Source: Diorhabda sublineata (Eukaryota > Arthropoda > Insecta > Coleoptera > Chrysomelidae). Taken from it: DNA of 64,000 bases. Of the stretch, positions 11,346 through 23,689 are shown one piece after another (within the stretch, counting starts at the first letter, position 1; every line of letters begins with the position of its first letter). The stretch is from positions 13,841,653-13,905,652 of the forward strand of contig NC_079478.1 in assembly GCF_026230105.1 (NCBI RefSeq). The letters are read 5' to 3'. The notes under the pieces were generated by a model that was not told the origin of the DNA, did not search any database, and was given only the letters and a program-made list of their open reading frames with translations. The position numbers were made by a program, and so were the translations under genes.

Positions 11346-13680
11346 AAGATTCGTTCTTGAACGAATAACTTTTTGTTTTCTTGGCGGGTCGATAATGTTG
11401 ATAATTTCTTCATCAATATCGCCGAGTTCATCAAGTAGAAAGTACGAATTTTCAATCATTCTACCAAAAACCTTTATATTATTGTAAAAATGTAAACAAT
11501 ATTAGAACGTTAGTTTCGGATCCCCCGTTTCATGTTAAACTGAAGCTTTAACTACCCCAAGTCCGCCGGTAACGTTTAAACCAAAGTTTGTTAGTGAACG
11601 CCAACTATAAAACGTGTAAAAAACGGTATCTGTAGCTTAAACCAGCGATTGATTTTCAAAATTTATTTGTCTTCCTATACATTACAACAAGCATAAATCT
11701 GTAATTGATCGAGTTCCGGCAGTTTACTTAATATCATTAAAAAATTTGCTTTGGAAAAGATAATAACCTGTGATGAATCGTAGTTTTTCACTTTTGATTA
11801 CAAAATTAAGCTTCAATCTATGCAGCGAATCTTCACCGAGAGCCGAAAAGCAAATGACTCAAAGTAGATTATCCTATTTATTCACCAAATCTGGTGCTGT
11901 GCTATGTATTTGCTAAATGAGAATACGTGTATACATAAACAAGAACAAGTTTTGAGTCCGTGGTGAAACAGAAATTAGCATGCTAGAGGAAGAAAAAAAT
12001 TTGGATACTTCCTAGTGGAAGAATAAAACGCATGGAGCGATATAGGCAGAGAGAAAGATAAGAAATGTGTGTTAGAAATTCGTTATTCAATAACTGTACC
12101 TCGTACACCATTATAAAAATTCCAGATTTATCAATGCAGTACGTATCTAAATTTTAATTCGATAATATTCGGCGAGACCATATAAATCATTCACAGCAAA
12201 AATAAGCCTCTATACGAAATATATAAATTCATCAAATTATTTCGAGAACGAATGGATATCATACTATAAATTTTATTGTTGTTTTATTGTCGATTTATAG
12301 CGATTCATTCTGTGTAACGTGTAAGCTGAAAGAGGCGTATAGATTATAACTCAATTTTTAAAAACCAATTAAAGCTTAACACTAGATTAAGTCTGTACTG
12401 GATTATCGATGTCAATTGTCGAGTAGATTTCTAATTAAATTTTTGAACAGCAAAAGGAGTCGTACTATATTTCCAAATGTTAGAAACTTCTGTAATACAA
12501 TTTCCAAATCCAGCCGAAAAATTTTTCATCTTATCAAAATACGTTTGTAAATACGATTTTTCCCATCTCTCAAAACTTCTACCACAAATTTAGAAAATAT
12601 ATTTGTCGTTGAAATGATATTAGTAGCTGGATCTTTTATTGGATTTTTCCAACTTGGTATCTATAATCACTGGCCGCAAAAAACTTTGTACAGGTACAAA
12701 TTTTCAAGAGGAAATATCCATTAAAATGATATATGCTCCAAACGGCTGTAACATTAAGTGAATTTAGAGTAACGATGATTGAACACAGGACCCTTATACC
12801 ATTTTGTAAGAGTGAAGCTGTATCCACACTATGCCGATCGAGAATGTCGAACAAGTGTGAACTTGTCACCCGACTTAACGAATAATTTCTTGTCGCATCG
12901 AACCGAACCCGAATCAATTCTGTCAGTAATCGAAATTGAGCTCGTCTACATCATCCAGTAATAAATCTTTAATGAATTTCTCAGTGCTGTACTTTGTTCT
13001 TCCTCGAGGCTATGTCGTACCAAAAACCTACTTGGGCGGCGACGGCGATCCAACTGGCTACCAACTGTTGCAATGATAATTGCAGTAGAAGCCGACACAG
13101 CATCTTCTTTATCACTCAGAAGTAAATTAAAAGCACTTCACTAAGTACTTCCACATGTACTAGCCAAGGTGGACAGAACAAAAGTCGATCGATATGTATG
13201 GACATAGCTTAAGAGAAGTAATAGACGAAAACTGATCTATAACCTCTAAACAAGTGTATTTTGTAAATAATCTATGTTATAATGCGCTTCATCAGTCTGT
13301 CTCCAACTAAATGGAAACTCTATTAACTCTCCTGTACACTTTTTCTATATATACTCAGCGGTATTGGAAATTTTACAAACAAAGAGAATAATGTATTAGT
13401 CTTAAATCAAGAATGAAATGAACAAGAAATTTATCAACTAAGAAGAAGAATGTATGTACACTTGTTTAAACATCTAAGTGGTGACCACGGTAAAACATAA
13501 CGCTAACTTTTTACACAAACGCAATATTTCTATATGGGTATTAGATAAGACACTATGAAGTTCAAGAGAACTCTAATGGAGTTAAAAGTAGGATGAGCGG
13601 AGTAAAGAGTAAAAAGATCAGGATATATGGTCAAAGAGGTGATTGCACAATATCCAGAGCCAAGAATCAATGAAGTAAAT
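11346..13680. other. No gene recognised
   Basis: AT-rich, with slightly more GC-rich patches at 11520-11630 and 12770-13160. The 93-codon minus frame at 12636-12917 and its 60-codon plus overlap show no family motif; the patch may be part of an unidentified non-autonomous element. Nothing further can be supported. Confidence 0.45.
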
Positions 13681-13684
13681 ACAA

Positions 13685-13950
13685 AAAGATAATTATAGAT
13701 TCATGAAACGCTCAATCCAGAAGACCATTGGAGCGATCACTGGATATTGTATTGTTAGCACAAAACTGCAGAAATGAGGAGTAATCAGGGACTATTGCAA
13801 AGAAAACGGAGAAAAGACGACCGAGTATCTGCTTTGCCGGTGCCCTGACTTTGTCCAGAAACTATGTCTAATGCTGGGGGACAAAATAAATTGCCTCCAA
13901 AAAATTACATAAGTAGAAATATTGGGTAACACAATAATGGGCCTTAGGCG
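13685..13950 (+). pseudogene. Jockey-type LINE C-terminal fragment
   Basis: The plus strand reads IQKTIGAITGYCIVSTKLQK, stop, GVIRDYCKENGEKTTEYLLC, then RCPDFVQKLCLMLGD. This is the terminal region of Jockey/R1-group ORF2 proteins: LLTGHCxLxxHL, followed by the Cys-containing CRxCxExxETxxHxLCxCPAL knuckle. Here the first Cys pair is reduced and His is replaced by Tyr. One in-frame stop is present in 265 bases. No RT domain precedes it, as expected for a 5'-truncated LINE insertion. Confidence 0.75.
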
Positions 13951-16900
13951 GCCCAGTGAACCACAACCAATCTAGATCGAGGATGCCCATACACTAACAT
14001 AATCTTGGATAAGGAAGTTCGTAGGACATCCTTGACATTACGTTTAGCTGCCAGACCGCCTCGAATAAAAATAAGTAGGTGATTGGTTACTATGAGCGAT
14101 AGCCTTCCAATAATTCCTCCAACACTTCAGTACACCTAAAGAGAAACGCGATTCGTCGTTGAATATATTATCTCATTCCACATCCCAGGGTACTAGCTCA
14201 AAAATTAGTCCGCAATCAAAGGAAGCACTAATAGTAAATTGTATGAATAGCGACCAAAGGTTCTAATAAACAATAACGTTTAGTAGCAAAGAATTGGTCA
14301 GAAATTGAATGGATAAAAGCTTATTTGGATGCTTTGTGATACGCCTCATACACACTCGTTACTTTAATTGCAGTATATTTAATACAACAGGCAATTTCAT
14401 GATGGGATATTAATATTGTACAACCTCTCGTAAATATGGTCATCATTTTGCTAAAAAATTGTCAAGGAATGATTTTTTCCGAGTAGAAGAAAATAAGGAT
14501 CTCTGGATCTAATAATTAACAAAATTATGAGATAAACTTGTCCAGGTCTACTCGTATATGAAAGCTCCTGCTTACATATCAAGCGTATTGATAAAGTGCA
14601 GACATATTCTGTGCAATTCATATCTGTTGACCGGATAGGCCACCTCATTCTGCCGTTCGTTATCATTTGAAACTAAATATATAACTTCCATCAAAAGCAG
14701 TTATCGGAGTCTTGCATTGTTTGTCTCGATCCCTCTTCCAATTTAAGATACATCCATCCCACTTACTCAGACGAGACCTTTTCTCCTTTCGTTGATGGTC
14801 CAGGTGCGACGCTCTTTGGTATATTATCATCTCTATAACCTTTACTCCCTTTACTCCCTAACCTGTCATTAAATACGTCAAAGTAAAGTATGTAAACTTA
14901 TTTTGACACTTCGCTTTTAAATTATTGGGCCAGTGGCCTTACGCAATGTTATATTATTGTAAGAAGCAAAGTAAGTAGATGAGTTTCTCTTGTAGTGATA
15001 CTATGTAACGGTCTTAAGCTTGATATGTGGTGCGCTCTCGCCCCCCTCTATGAACATATGAAGCTGCACCATTCGTCACATAGCGATTTCAAAAAAGAGC
15101 GACTTTGAGTAAAATTTAAACGTTGAGCGGCTTCATGGTGTGTTAACCCTCCGGTGATTCACTGTAAAATTCCATACATGTAGACGATTTCTTATTGTAT
15201 TTTACAATAAAAAATAATAAAAAGAACTAATACATCAACTACTTTTTGAATTACTTTGTGCTGAAGATAATGATAGTAAAGGGTTCACAAAAACAAATTT
15301 GTGCAGAACTGACAAAAATCCAATATACAACCACATGTTTGAATTAATTTTATATAAGAAACGCCCAAGATTATAGGCCGCTTGACATGGTGCAATGCAA
15401 TGTGCAAGAAATGTAATTACTCGCAAGATCAATATATTGCATAGATTAATATTGCACGTCGCTTGACATGTTGCAATGCAATGTGCAGTGAAGTGCAAGA
15501 CGCAATATTTTTTTTATCAAAAGCGTGCGCATATGAAGTTCAACAGTCTACTTTCTTCATTCCACAGCTTTGTTATTTTCAAATTGGTTTAAACTGGTCA
15601 CAAAATATTAAATAAAATTTAACCTTAGTAATTCGTTTAATTTACTTATGGAAGTTTTGCTAGGGGCAGCTATCATGTAGTGGTAAGAGATTTGTCAAAA
15701 GACGTCCAATATTAATCTATGAAATATTTTGAAATTGCATGCATTTTTTTTCCCGTTGTGTTACATCAGGATATAATTAATGGGAATAGCTTCCAAATTG
15801 TCATTTTTAAAAATAAAGTAAACCATCGAAAAACGGTATGATAATTTAAACGAATTCCATAAAATCGGCAAATAATCGATATTCAACATTGTCTAATATT
15901 CTCCATGTTAGTAAAGGTCAGTATCAGGATAATTAGATAATAATTTGCCCAGAGCCGGCGGCAAAATGTATCTTTCGTTATTCTCTAACAGAATGCTATT
16001 TAGAAAAAAAAAGTAATAAAAAAAATTACAGCACCTCGAGAAACAACCGAATGAATGAAAATCGTTTAACGATATTCTAGTCGACCTTGGACTTTTTGAA
16101 GTCATACTGACGCCTACGTATTGACTGCAATTTAAATATACAGAATTGTACTGGCGCAAAATCTCCAATATATTTCAAAAACGCTAATTCATTTAAGATT
16201 GAATACAAACAGAAGTGTTTTGAGGCAGATTAACTAAACCGTTTACACAACAGAATATTTGGCGGTGTTCATTAGATTTTGAGTTGATAAAAAATGTCGA
16301 TTTTGTTTTGAAATGGACACTTTTTGCGATACAGACATAAAAGTTATTTAGATGGAGTAATCAGACATAAATTAGGCTGAAGAAAAACACGCTCAATTAA
16401 TTTAAAGTGAAATGTAACGGAAATTAGCTGAATAAGAAGTTTTATACATGAAAAAAACAAAACTTAAAAGATTAGGTAAAAAATGAATCACCAACTCAAC
16501 TCTCATAGTTTTGACTACCAAGTGTACTTGGCACCTTGCTTGATCCCTGCTTAGAACAATTTTTTTCAAAGATATAACTGTGGAAATGTATATTATCTCT
16601 TTCTCAGAAGTTCCATTGTATATCAGATACATATTAATTTTTTAATCTATCCTGAGAAAATTCTTCAATTGGAATAAACAAATGACGAATATGCGATGAT
16701 TCAGTTATCTTTTAAAAAGAAACTCCAATTCTTAGTACTAACATTTTAAAATATAAAATTAGAAATTATGATATATTATGATAATCATATTTACACGTCT
16801 ACTGTATTTTGATGATTATCCAGATAAGATTCTCCAGGATATCCTTTGCATGGCAGTAAGAAAAATATCGAGCTAGTTGGCGCACTATGTAAGGGAGCAG

Positions 16901-17190
16901 TCCCAGATGCAACCATCAACACATCTGTACATACTTATTAGATTAATATAATAGAATGAACTAAAAAACTAAAAAGCCAAAAATGAAATATATTAAAAAA
17001 CTGAAGAATATAATTCTAAAGTAAAAAAAAGTGAAATATAAATTAAACACGCTTTTAGCAATAATCACACCAAAAAGTAAAAAATAATTTCTGGCATAAT
17101 GGTAAAATTAGAAAAAGATTTTCATGGTTAAAAACCTTCGAGATTGGTTCCATGTACGTGATGCCGTAAACCTAATACGCATGATTGAAG
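13951..17190. other. No gene recognised; one direct repeat
   Basis: Frames at 14451-14666, 15235-15498, 15908-16168 and 16402-16632 (all minus) lack recognisable motifs. The segment 14920-15160 is less AT-rich but anonymous. The only clear structure is the direct repeat at 15379-15487, listed separately. Confidence 0.45.
15379..15487. repeat. 28-bp direct repeat, 81-bp offset
   Basis: The unit at 15379-15406 (CGCTTGACATGGTGCAATGC onward) recurs at 15460-15487 with one change (G to T). The TGCAATGCA core is itself palindromic. It may be the edge of a non-autonomous DNA transposon, but no matching inverted end or target duplication was found. Confidence 0.6.
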
Positions 17191-17194
17191 ATCG

Positions 17195-17490
17195 TGAGGA
17201 ATTCCAAAGTATGATTGCTAACTTTTATTAAAATGAAGCAGGCACTAGAAGAAGAAGATGATTCGGAGTACCGCTGGTGCATGAAGGAGGACGAAACTGC
17301 AAATCACGTTATCTGTGAATGCTCTGCACTCGGCGCACGGGCACGCTTTAAACACCTGTGCAAACCCCACAACCTGCCTAACGACATCAAAGGGTTCAAG
17401 CCAAAGCGCCTGATCGGCTTCTCAGAGTACATCGAACTGTGAGGCATGACGGGCCTATCTGAAGGCATATGTGCTCAATGGCTTCAACGG
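17195..17490 (+). pseudogene. Jockey-type LINE C-terminal fragment, still open
   Basis: A 75-codon open frame (17215-17442) reads YRWCMKEDETANHVICECSA followed by LGARARFKHL and GFKPKRLIGFSEYIEL, then stop. The CxxCxxxxETxxHVxCEC knuckle and the final LIGF-like line identify the C-terminus of a Jockey/R1-type LINE ORF2. It is less decayed than the copy at 13.7 kb and carries all the Cys/His positions (one Cys of the first pair reads YRWC). It is 5'-truncated and has no RT domain. Confidence 0.75.
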
Positions 17491-17641
17491 CCGTCCACAA
17501 TTGATGAGAAAATTAATATTATGAATGCGTGAGGTGCTTTCTATAACATTCTCAATCTAAAGCAATGAAACTAATGAAATATAATAACGAGTGACATCGA
17601 ATCCTAAATTTCGATATTGAATTGGGAAACGGAACAAAATA

Positions 17642-17690
17642 GGAATCGAACCCGGATCTATCGGTTAAGCGCTACAAGCTTCAACAGTTA
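17642..17690 (-). promoter_or_regulatory. tRNA-like B box, possible SINE relic
   Basis: On the minus strand GGTTCGATTCC (complement of 17642-17652) is a perfect match to the RNA polymerase III B-box consensus, preceded by TAGCGCTTAACCGATAGATC. The T-stem does not pair and no acceptor stem is formed, so this is not a tRNA gene. It fits a decayed tRNA-derived SINE head, but no A box or tail was confirmed. Confidence 0.3.
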
Positions 17691-17699
17691 AGATAACCT

Positions 17700-19780
17700 A
17701 AAGATTTTTCCCAGTCAACTACATAAGAGTCCGACAAAGAAACATCTATCTTACCATATAGAGCCATTTCAAGCTTATTAATAAAATAGAGAGAGAATGG
17801 AATAATGGAAAAAGAAGTCCTACTCAGTGAAAAATTTTCCGTAATCGGAAAAATCATTCGTGCCCTCCCTGTACCAGAATCTATTGGGTACAAAGTTTAA
17901 AAATGTCACAGAACACTTTGCCTGTGTGCCTTCCTTTTCAATTTCATATATTTTCGTTGCTGCCAAGGCTGATTGAACTTTTCTTTCCAATAATGTCTTG
18001 ACAATACACGAATTTCATATTTATCGCTAGTTATTATAATTATTGCGTCGTCAATGAATAAAGATAGAATGATTAAGAAAAAGTAATTATATTCTTCAGA
18101 GAATTAGAGAATAGTCTTAATAAGTTACATGTTTAAATTGAGGCGTAGGAATTATGAGTCACTCTCTATATTACTGGTTTCAATGGACTACATTTGCTCA
18201 AACTCCTATCAAGTCTCTCTACTATATTTCTGGGAGTTGGTCTAAGCCACTGTTGAGTCTACCATGAACCTCTGGACATGGATCTCTTTGAGCATCTTCG
18301 GGGATGTAGAACATTTTTAGATGATGAATTCTGGAAAAAATTAACAGTTCACAAAGATAAGATGAAAGTATCCTTTGTATGAAACAAATGAAAAATTAAT
18401 GATATTTCTTTTACACTTCATTAAACTAACACTGTTAGTTTGTTGGTTTGGATGGCATTTTTACTAAGTTTTAATTAATTTTTCGACTTGAAATTTTGCA
18501 TCCTATTCGCTTCTTTTATTCAATAGAAAAATTTTTGAAATATTTTATAATATCGCAAACTTTTATATAAAAGAGAATGTTCTAGAACTTTTTACAAAAC
18601 TGAAATTTTACTAATAAATGTCGCTACATTTAACAAAAAGATTTATAATCCCACCAATAAGTTACATAAGCAATTCCTAAGTAAAAATTGATTATATCAA
18701 AAGCATTGGCTCGATTTAAACTTTTAGTTTAGTTTTAAATTAACTATGATTAAAAATATGAATTTGATGGCTTAACGATTTATAACAGAAATACAGAGAT
18801 TGATTTTATTTCCTATTTCTTAGTGCATTTTAGTGTGTTTATTTAAATTTTTTTTCCACTCTTTATAATATTTTTATAATCAAATTGTATTGGCTTCAAC
18901 TCAAGTAGACATACAGTATATCGATCCCCTTTGGATTCTGAATAAAATCGGCTATAAAAATTAACCTGGTTAAATTAAGATTATTTGAAATAAGCTAGTG
19001 GGTTGTCTTTTACATACCAGTTTGAATTAATTGTATCTACATCAAGATGGTTCTTTGAATTAAACTCCTCTTAATTTGAAATTATCAATTCAATTCAAAA
19101 TAATACTCCTGATAATTAATGTCGCATTTCCAACAGAATAAATTATAGTGTATCACTTGTCTCGTGGAGCTCAATAAATTTTTTATTGCGTTTTATTTTT
19201 CTATTGATGATTTTATGGTCATCCTTATTTATTTACAAAATTGTTCGAGCTATTCATGTGAATGAAATGTCATATGTCATAAAATTTTTGCAGTCATAAA
19301 TATGACGAGAAACGAATAAAATTTTTACATACATGGAAGCGGGGATATCTTGTATTCTGCACCAAAACAAGTTGAGGGAGCTCTCATATAATACATATTT
19401 ACAAAGAATGGTAACGTATACGTCCTTGAGCTGTATTCCAATACATAAACATCAAAAGTTACGTCCATAAATTGTGTTTAAATGTTTACTAAACATTTTA
19501 AAAAATTATTTCCACCTGAATCTACTTAGGCTGAACCTTTGGTTCTGTCCTTGACTCATTCTTAAATCACTTCACATTTTATAGACTCACGCTAGAAGCT
19601 AACATGTCTGAATATATTGAAGCGTGCCCAGAGTAGCAACTCGATTCTGAGAAAGTAACGTCTCAGTATCAGCATTAATCGTTGATATTAAAAACTCACG
19701 TAAAGGTTATCCGAATGAAATGTATTTGCAAATATAGTAGCAATCGATAATATAGAGACCAAAATACTGAGTAAAGAATG
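17700..19780. other. AT-rich stretch, no gene recognised
   Basis: No domain-level signal on either strand. A less AT-rich patch at 18200-18320 has no recognisable translation. Confidence 0.5.
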
Positions 19781-19784
19781 GAAG

Positions 19785-20115
19785 AGTGATTCGTATTTTG
19801 GGATACTAAAACCGTAGTTTTAGTAGATTACCTGCAAATTAGAAACACAATTATAGATGCTCATTATACCAATTAAATTTCCAAATTCCGTAAAGCGATA
19901 GAAAACTCCGAAGGAAGATATTCTTTTGCATGAGGATAACGAACCAAGTTAAAGGTCTGCTGTGTTGAGCAGCTGCCATATGTTCCAGATTCGGCACGTA
20001 GCTATTACCGGCTGTTTTCGAAATATGAAGAACATTTGCGTGGTATACAATGTCCTTCGAATAATGAAGTCAAATTTCTGATAAAGTAGTTTTCTATTCA
20101 AGACATATTAGAAAT
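19785..20115 (+). pseudogene. mariner transposase relic
   Basis: The plus strand reads FVFWDTKTVVLVDYLQIRNT, then IIDAHYTN-ISKFRKAI, KTPKEDILLHEDNEPS (second catalytic Asp, from HHDNAPxH) and DSARSYYRLFSKYEEHLRGI. In the last block the mariner motif APSDYHLFPKxKxHLRG has lost its third Asp (SDY to SYY). Frameshifts and stops interrupt it. Downstream, NNEVKFLIK matches the SDDEVKxAV block. The N-terminal half is missing or unreadable. Confidence 0.8.
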
Positions 20116-20289
20116 GCATGAAAATCAATTTAAAAAAGTCATGAACAATTGCAGTAAAATATAGTTCTATTTAATAGATTTTAATGCAAATTTGAATGCA
20201 ACTACGAATCAATACCTGCTCTTTATTTTTCAAATATAACAACTTTGAAAGAATTATTTTTTGTGTTTTAACGGATTTTTATTTTGATA

Positions 20290-20420
20290 TTCACGTTGTA
20301 AGTGATCTATTACTAAAGACCGAAATAGGTTGAAACGTCAAGTTTTTTACCTGTTTTAAAATCTGATGATCACTCAGATCTTAAATCAAGACAGTTTGAC
20401 TAAACTTTAGATTATGAACC
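20290..20420 (+). repeat. Dispersed repeat family X, copy 1
   Basis: Shares GAAACGTCAAGTTTTTTACC (from 20332) and a later AGATCTTAAATCAAGACA block with 42450-42575 in the same order and orientation. The upstream part CTAAAGACC...GGTTGAAAC resembles the hammerhead/Penelope terminal pattern CTGAAGACC...GGTCGAAAC in degenerate form. Confidence 0.55.
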
Positions 20421-20815
20421 CTCGAATTGGATGTTCATATTTTTAAGGCAAATAGTCGTTTAGGTAAGGAGTTTATATATGAAATTTCAAATTGCCGAGA
20501 AAATATAATAATAATTTTTGAAAATGTGAATTGGAGTGTAACTCGATTAAAACGTCATTTTGTATTGTGTCATACATGGCGTGTTCAATGTTGCCATTTT
20601 AGGGGTCAGATTATGTCTTAATTAATGAAATTTCCTCAAGAATACTATTATGTTTACGATGCCAAACGTCAATTCAGTTCCATATTTTCATTTTAACAAT
20701 TTGACTAACCCTTTTTTTTAAAACATTATTTAGACCGAAATTTTGACACAGAGTTGGTGGTAACACTATGGCGTGGCATTTTCAGTCATCGTTTGTACGT
20801 CTTACAGTTGAGAAA

Positions 20816-20834
20816 GTTAGGTTAGGTTAGGTTA
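20816..20834 (+). repeat. Interstitial (TTAGG)n telomere-type repeat
   Basis: About four GTTAG units, immediately followed by a TTA microsatellite. TTAGG is the common insect telomere repeat; this copy is internal. Confidence 0.9.
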
Positions 20835-20835
<1 letters not shown>

Positions 20836-20874
<39 letters not shown>

Positions 20875-20875
20875 T
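20836..20875. repeat. (TTA)n microsatellite
   Basis: About 40 bases of near-perfect TTA trinucleotide. Confidence 0.95.
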
Positions 20876-21379
20876 TGTATTTAAACTAACCCCTCCTTCC
20901 CAACAAACTGTAAAGTTACTAATCCATATGTACCATTAAGTCAGTACTAATTTAATTTAATATAATCTCAATTTTAAGTTATTCAAAGAAAGGTTCCCCT
21001 TACTGGAGGGTCTAGCAGCTCTTTTAGGAGGGCACCCCTCGCATCCCCTTCCTGGGGCTCGGACAACTCCTTGATACGTTTGCATTTATCAGTACCTACC
21101 CCCGCCTGCAAATATCCATAAATAGACGGTCCATAATATAAAATTTTACATAAAAATATACAAATTTGGGATCTGTGGATCAGAAATAGACAAAAGGTAT
21201 CGCACAATGTGATAAAAAAGAATGTCAATAAAATAGCAGACATCAGGCATATGACATCTGGATAATATAATAATTTTATCGCCAACGACCCTAAACAGTA
21301 CCGCACTATAACCAGGACCTTGCACAATAAAATGTAGGACTTTCTAAGTGACGTACAATATTCTAGTTTTCCATTACGT

Positions 21380-22475
21380 ATTGCTCGACAAAGAAAAACA
21401 GAACCAGGAACGTTTGTTGTAGTTTTCTTTCTGGAATGCCTGTCCATCAGTGGATGTTGTGTATAAACTGCTAGCAAGAATCATACAAAACAGGTTGAAC
21501 AAATACTTAGATAAACAAGTAGAGGAGTATCAAGGCGGGTTAAAAAAAAATGAGGATCGACTAGCGATCAAGCTTTTGTGTTGAAATTCATACAGAATGA
21601 AAGCTATGAGCAGGGACTGAATTTAAGGCTATTACACTTTAAAACGGCATATGATTCAATAATGAGAAAACATATCTGTACCAAGCTCTAACAAAACCTG
21701 GAAAACCCAAGATGTTAATACGATTTGTGAAAATGACAGCTTATCCGAAAAATTCGGACCTAAAAAAGACTTACAACAGGGCGACCCGTTATCAACAGTG
21801 TTGTTTAATTTCTTACTAGAGGTGCTTCTCAGCGGTAGTAGATTACAATTCAAAGGAATGATTGATGTCTTTACTATTTGAAAAGCAAAAGAAGGAGTTC
21901 TGATTCAATAGTGTACAAGAGTTTGAGTACCTGGGAGTGACGATATCAAGTAAAGAGGACGAAATTATAGAATTCGACCAGAGATTGGCAAGAGACAATA
22001 AATCAGTTGTAGCTCTAAGAAACCTATTAGGATCCAAAGATACATCAAGGATAGCAAAGTTAAGAATTTATAGGACAATTATGTAACCTACGGTTAAATG
22101 ATAATGAATGTTGGGTCATGAACAAGAAAGAAAAAAACTTAATGCATGGGAGAGAGGAGTGTCGAGAAACATTTTAGGAAGGATGCGAGTGGAATAAGAT
22201 GAATGGAGAGGAAGAACGAATGCAGAGGTTAAAAGGTTATTTGGTCAGGCAGAGATCGGCTTCATAGTAAGGGCAAAAATACTGCATTCGTTGGTGCCTA
22301 TAGCCGGAATGGGTGAAAATAGTCTTAACAAGTGGAGAAGGCGCAAAGAGAAGAAGAGGGCGTCCATGTAGAAAATGGCTAGATGCCTGTAAGGAAGACT
22401 TACAGAAGATAGGGATAGTGAACTGGTGCAATGCAGCCGTGAACAAAAGGAGCTGGAGAAAGCAGTAGAGAGAGG
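21380..22475 (+). pseudogene. RTE-like LINE reverse transcriptase relic
   Basis: The plus strand reads VYKLLARIIQNRLNKYLDKQ, then VEEYQGGF (RT motif 1-2 region), NLRLLHFKTAYDSI (motif A, where VDFKQAYDSI is expected; Asp replaced), KKDLQQGDPLSTVLFNFLLE (motif B, well kept), then EFEYLGVTISS (thumb), SGEGAKRRRGRPCRKWLDAC and KEDLQKIGIVNWCNAAVNKR (C-terminus). This order and wording match RTE-clade LINE proteins often annotated as craniofacial development protein 2-like. The FADD box (motif C) is not found between motif B and the thumb, so there is an internal deletion. Many stops are present. The antisense 164-codon frame at 20983-21477 is read as chance. A TA-rich tail follows directly. Confidence 0.85.
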
Positions 22476-22479
22476 ATTC

Positions 22480-22480
22480 A

Positions 22481-22518
<38 letters not shown>
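22480..22518. repeat. (TA)n tail following the RTE-like LINE
   Basis: Nearly pure AT dinucleotide just after the LINE reading frame ends. RTE-clade LINEs commonly finish in short simple repeats instead of poly(A), so this is probably the element's 3' tail, later expanded. Confidence 0.8.
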
Positions 22519-22519
22519 C

Positions 22520-23685
22520 CATCAGTGGACATCTGATGACTGAAAAAATGTTGATAATCTTTCTTGAACATGTCTTTAGGGCAGTTGCACAATTTCACAT
22601 GTAAATTCTTACTTTTCCTTCATTTTTTCATATTATTAGTTGCTTTCTCTGAGTTACCATTACTCTGTAAATATATAAAACTCATCTAAATAGAAATATG
22701 GTAGTTTGTCATATCCGGATCATTCATATTTATTATAATATCTACATCTTTCGTTATAAAATAGTCAGAAATGGTGACTTATTTAAAATCCTTCAAATTG
22801 TTTGCCGTCCACATTTTTTGGACTATTAACATCTCAAAACATTTTTTTCTCTTTACATATTCTTCTGCTTCTTGTATGTTAATATTTTCTAGCATTTTGA
22901 AGCGAACTATTTCCGCTTTACGACATTGTATTATTTACTGTTGCGAATTCGATCAGTCTTGAATCATCTATCTCTTTCTAGAGAAATGCATGCTTTGAAT
23001 GGATCCCATTTTCTAGAAACCAAGATAAATTTGACTGGTAATGCATACGCATTCGCTTTATTGACAATTTTCTGATACTTTCCGACCACATTGAGCAAAT
23101 AAAACGTTTAAATAAACTACACGGAGATTCTTTATTGCGTAATTTGTTTTTATACGTACATTGTCCTGGAAAGACTGAGCTGATATTTCAAGTTTTATAT
23201 ACACGATTTCTTTGAGTACGGCGACGCAATTCTTCCAAAGAGAGTAAAATCTACAATGTAGTTGTTACGAAGTTGCAACATTGTTGAATTATTTCATGTT
23301 TTCAATTGTCCTTGTTATCAAACTTTTGTGGGCTCACTTAAGTGATTTCGAAATATTACATAATACCTATATATTTTGATTTTATAATGACTTGTTTCAA
23401 AACAGAAAAATCGATTCCTAACTATTGCTATTTGGTTTTTTATTTAAGATTATATTGTTAATATGTAAATTAAATAAATAACTATTGATATAACAAATTT
23501 GCACGATAATAAAAATGATAATTCCTTCGTTTTTGCAAGTTGATTTTATCAACAATATTCTTGTTTTATATTAATTGTTCGAACCTTCTTCAACAGTTTT
23601 AGATCATTTCAACATAACTAAACATTTGTTAAAATATTTTATTATTTAACAAAAAATCCATACAAAATGTCTCAATTTAATTATA
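22520..23685. other. AT-rich stretch, no gene recognised
   Basis: Nothing beyond short chance frames was seen on either strand. Confidence 0.5.
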
Positions 23686-23689
23686 CTTA

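Noticed and set aside
17640..17700. Functional tRNA gene
   Set aside because: The B box is perfect, but the T-stem, acceptor stem and anticodon arm do not pair.
20816..20834. True telomere or chromosome end
   Set aside because: All TTAGG tracts in the window are short, internal and flanked by ordinary sequence on both sides.
20983..21477. 164-codon minus-strand frame, one of the longest in the window
   Set aside because: It partly overlaps, in antisense, the start of the RTE-like LINE. The translation is hydrophobic and Cys-rich without a recognisable domain, and no promoter or splice context supports it.
22237..22598. Minus-strand frames of 69 and 117 codons
   Set aside because: They are antisense to the RTE-like LINE C-terminus and its TA tail, with low-complexity IYIYIY runs.
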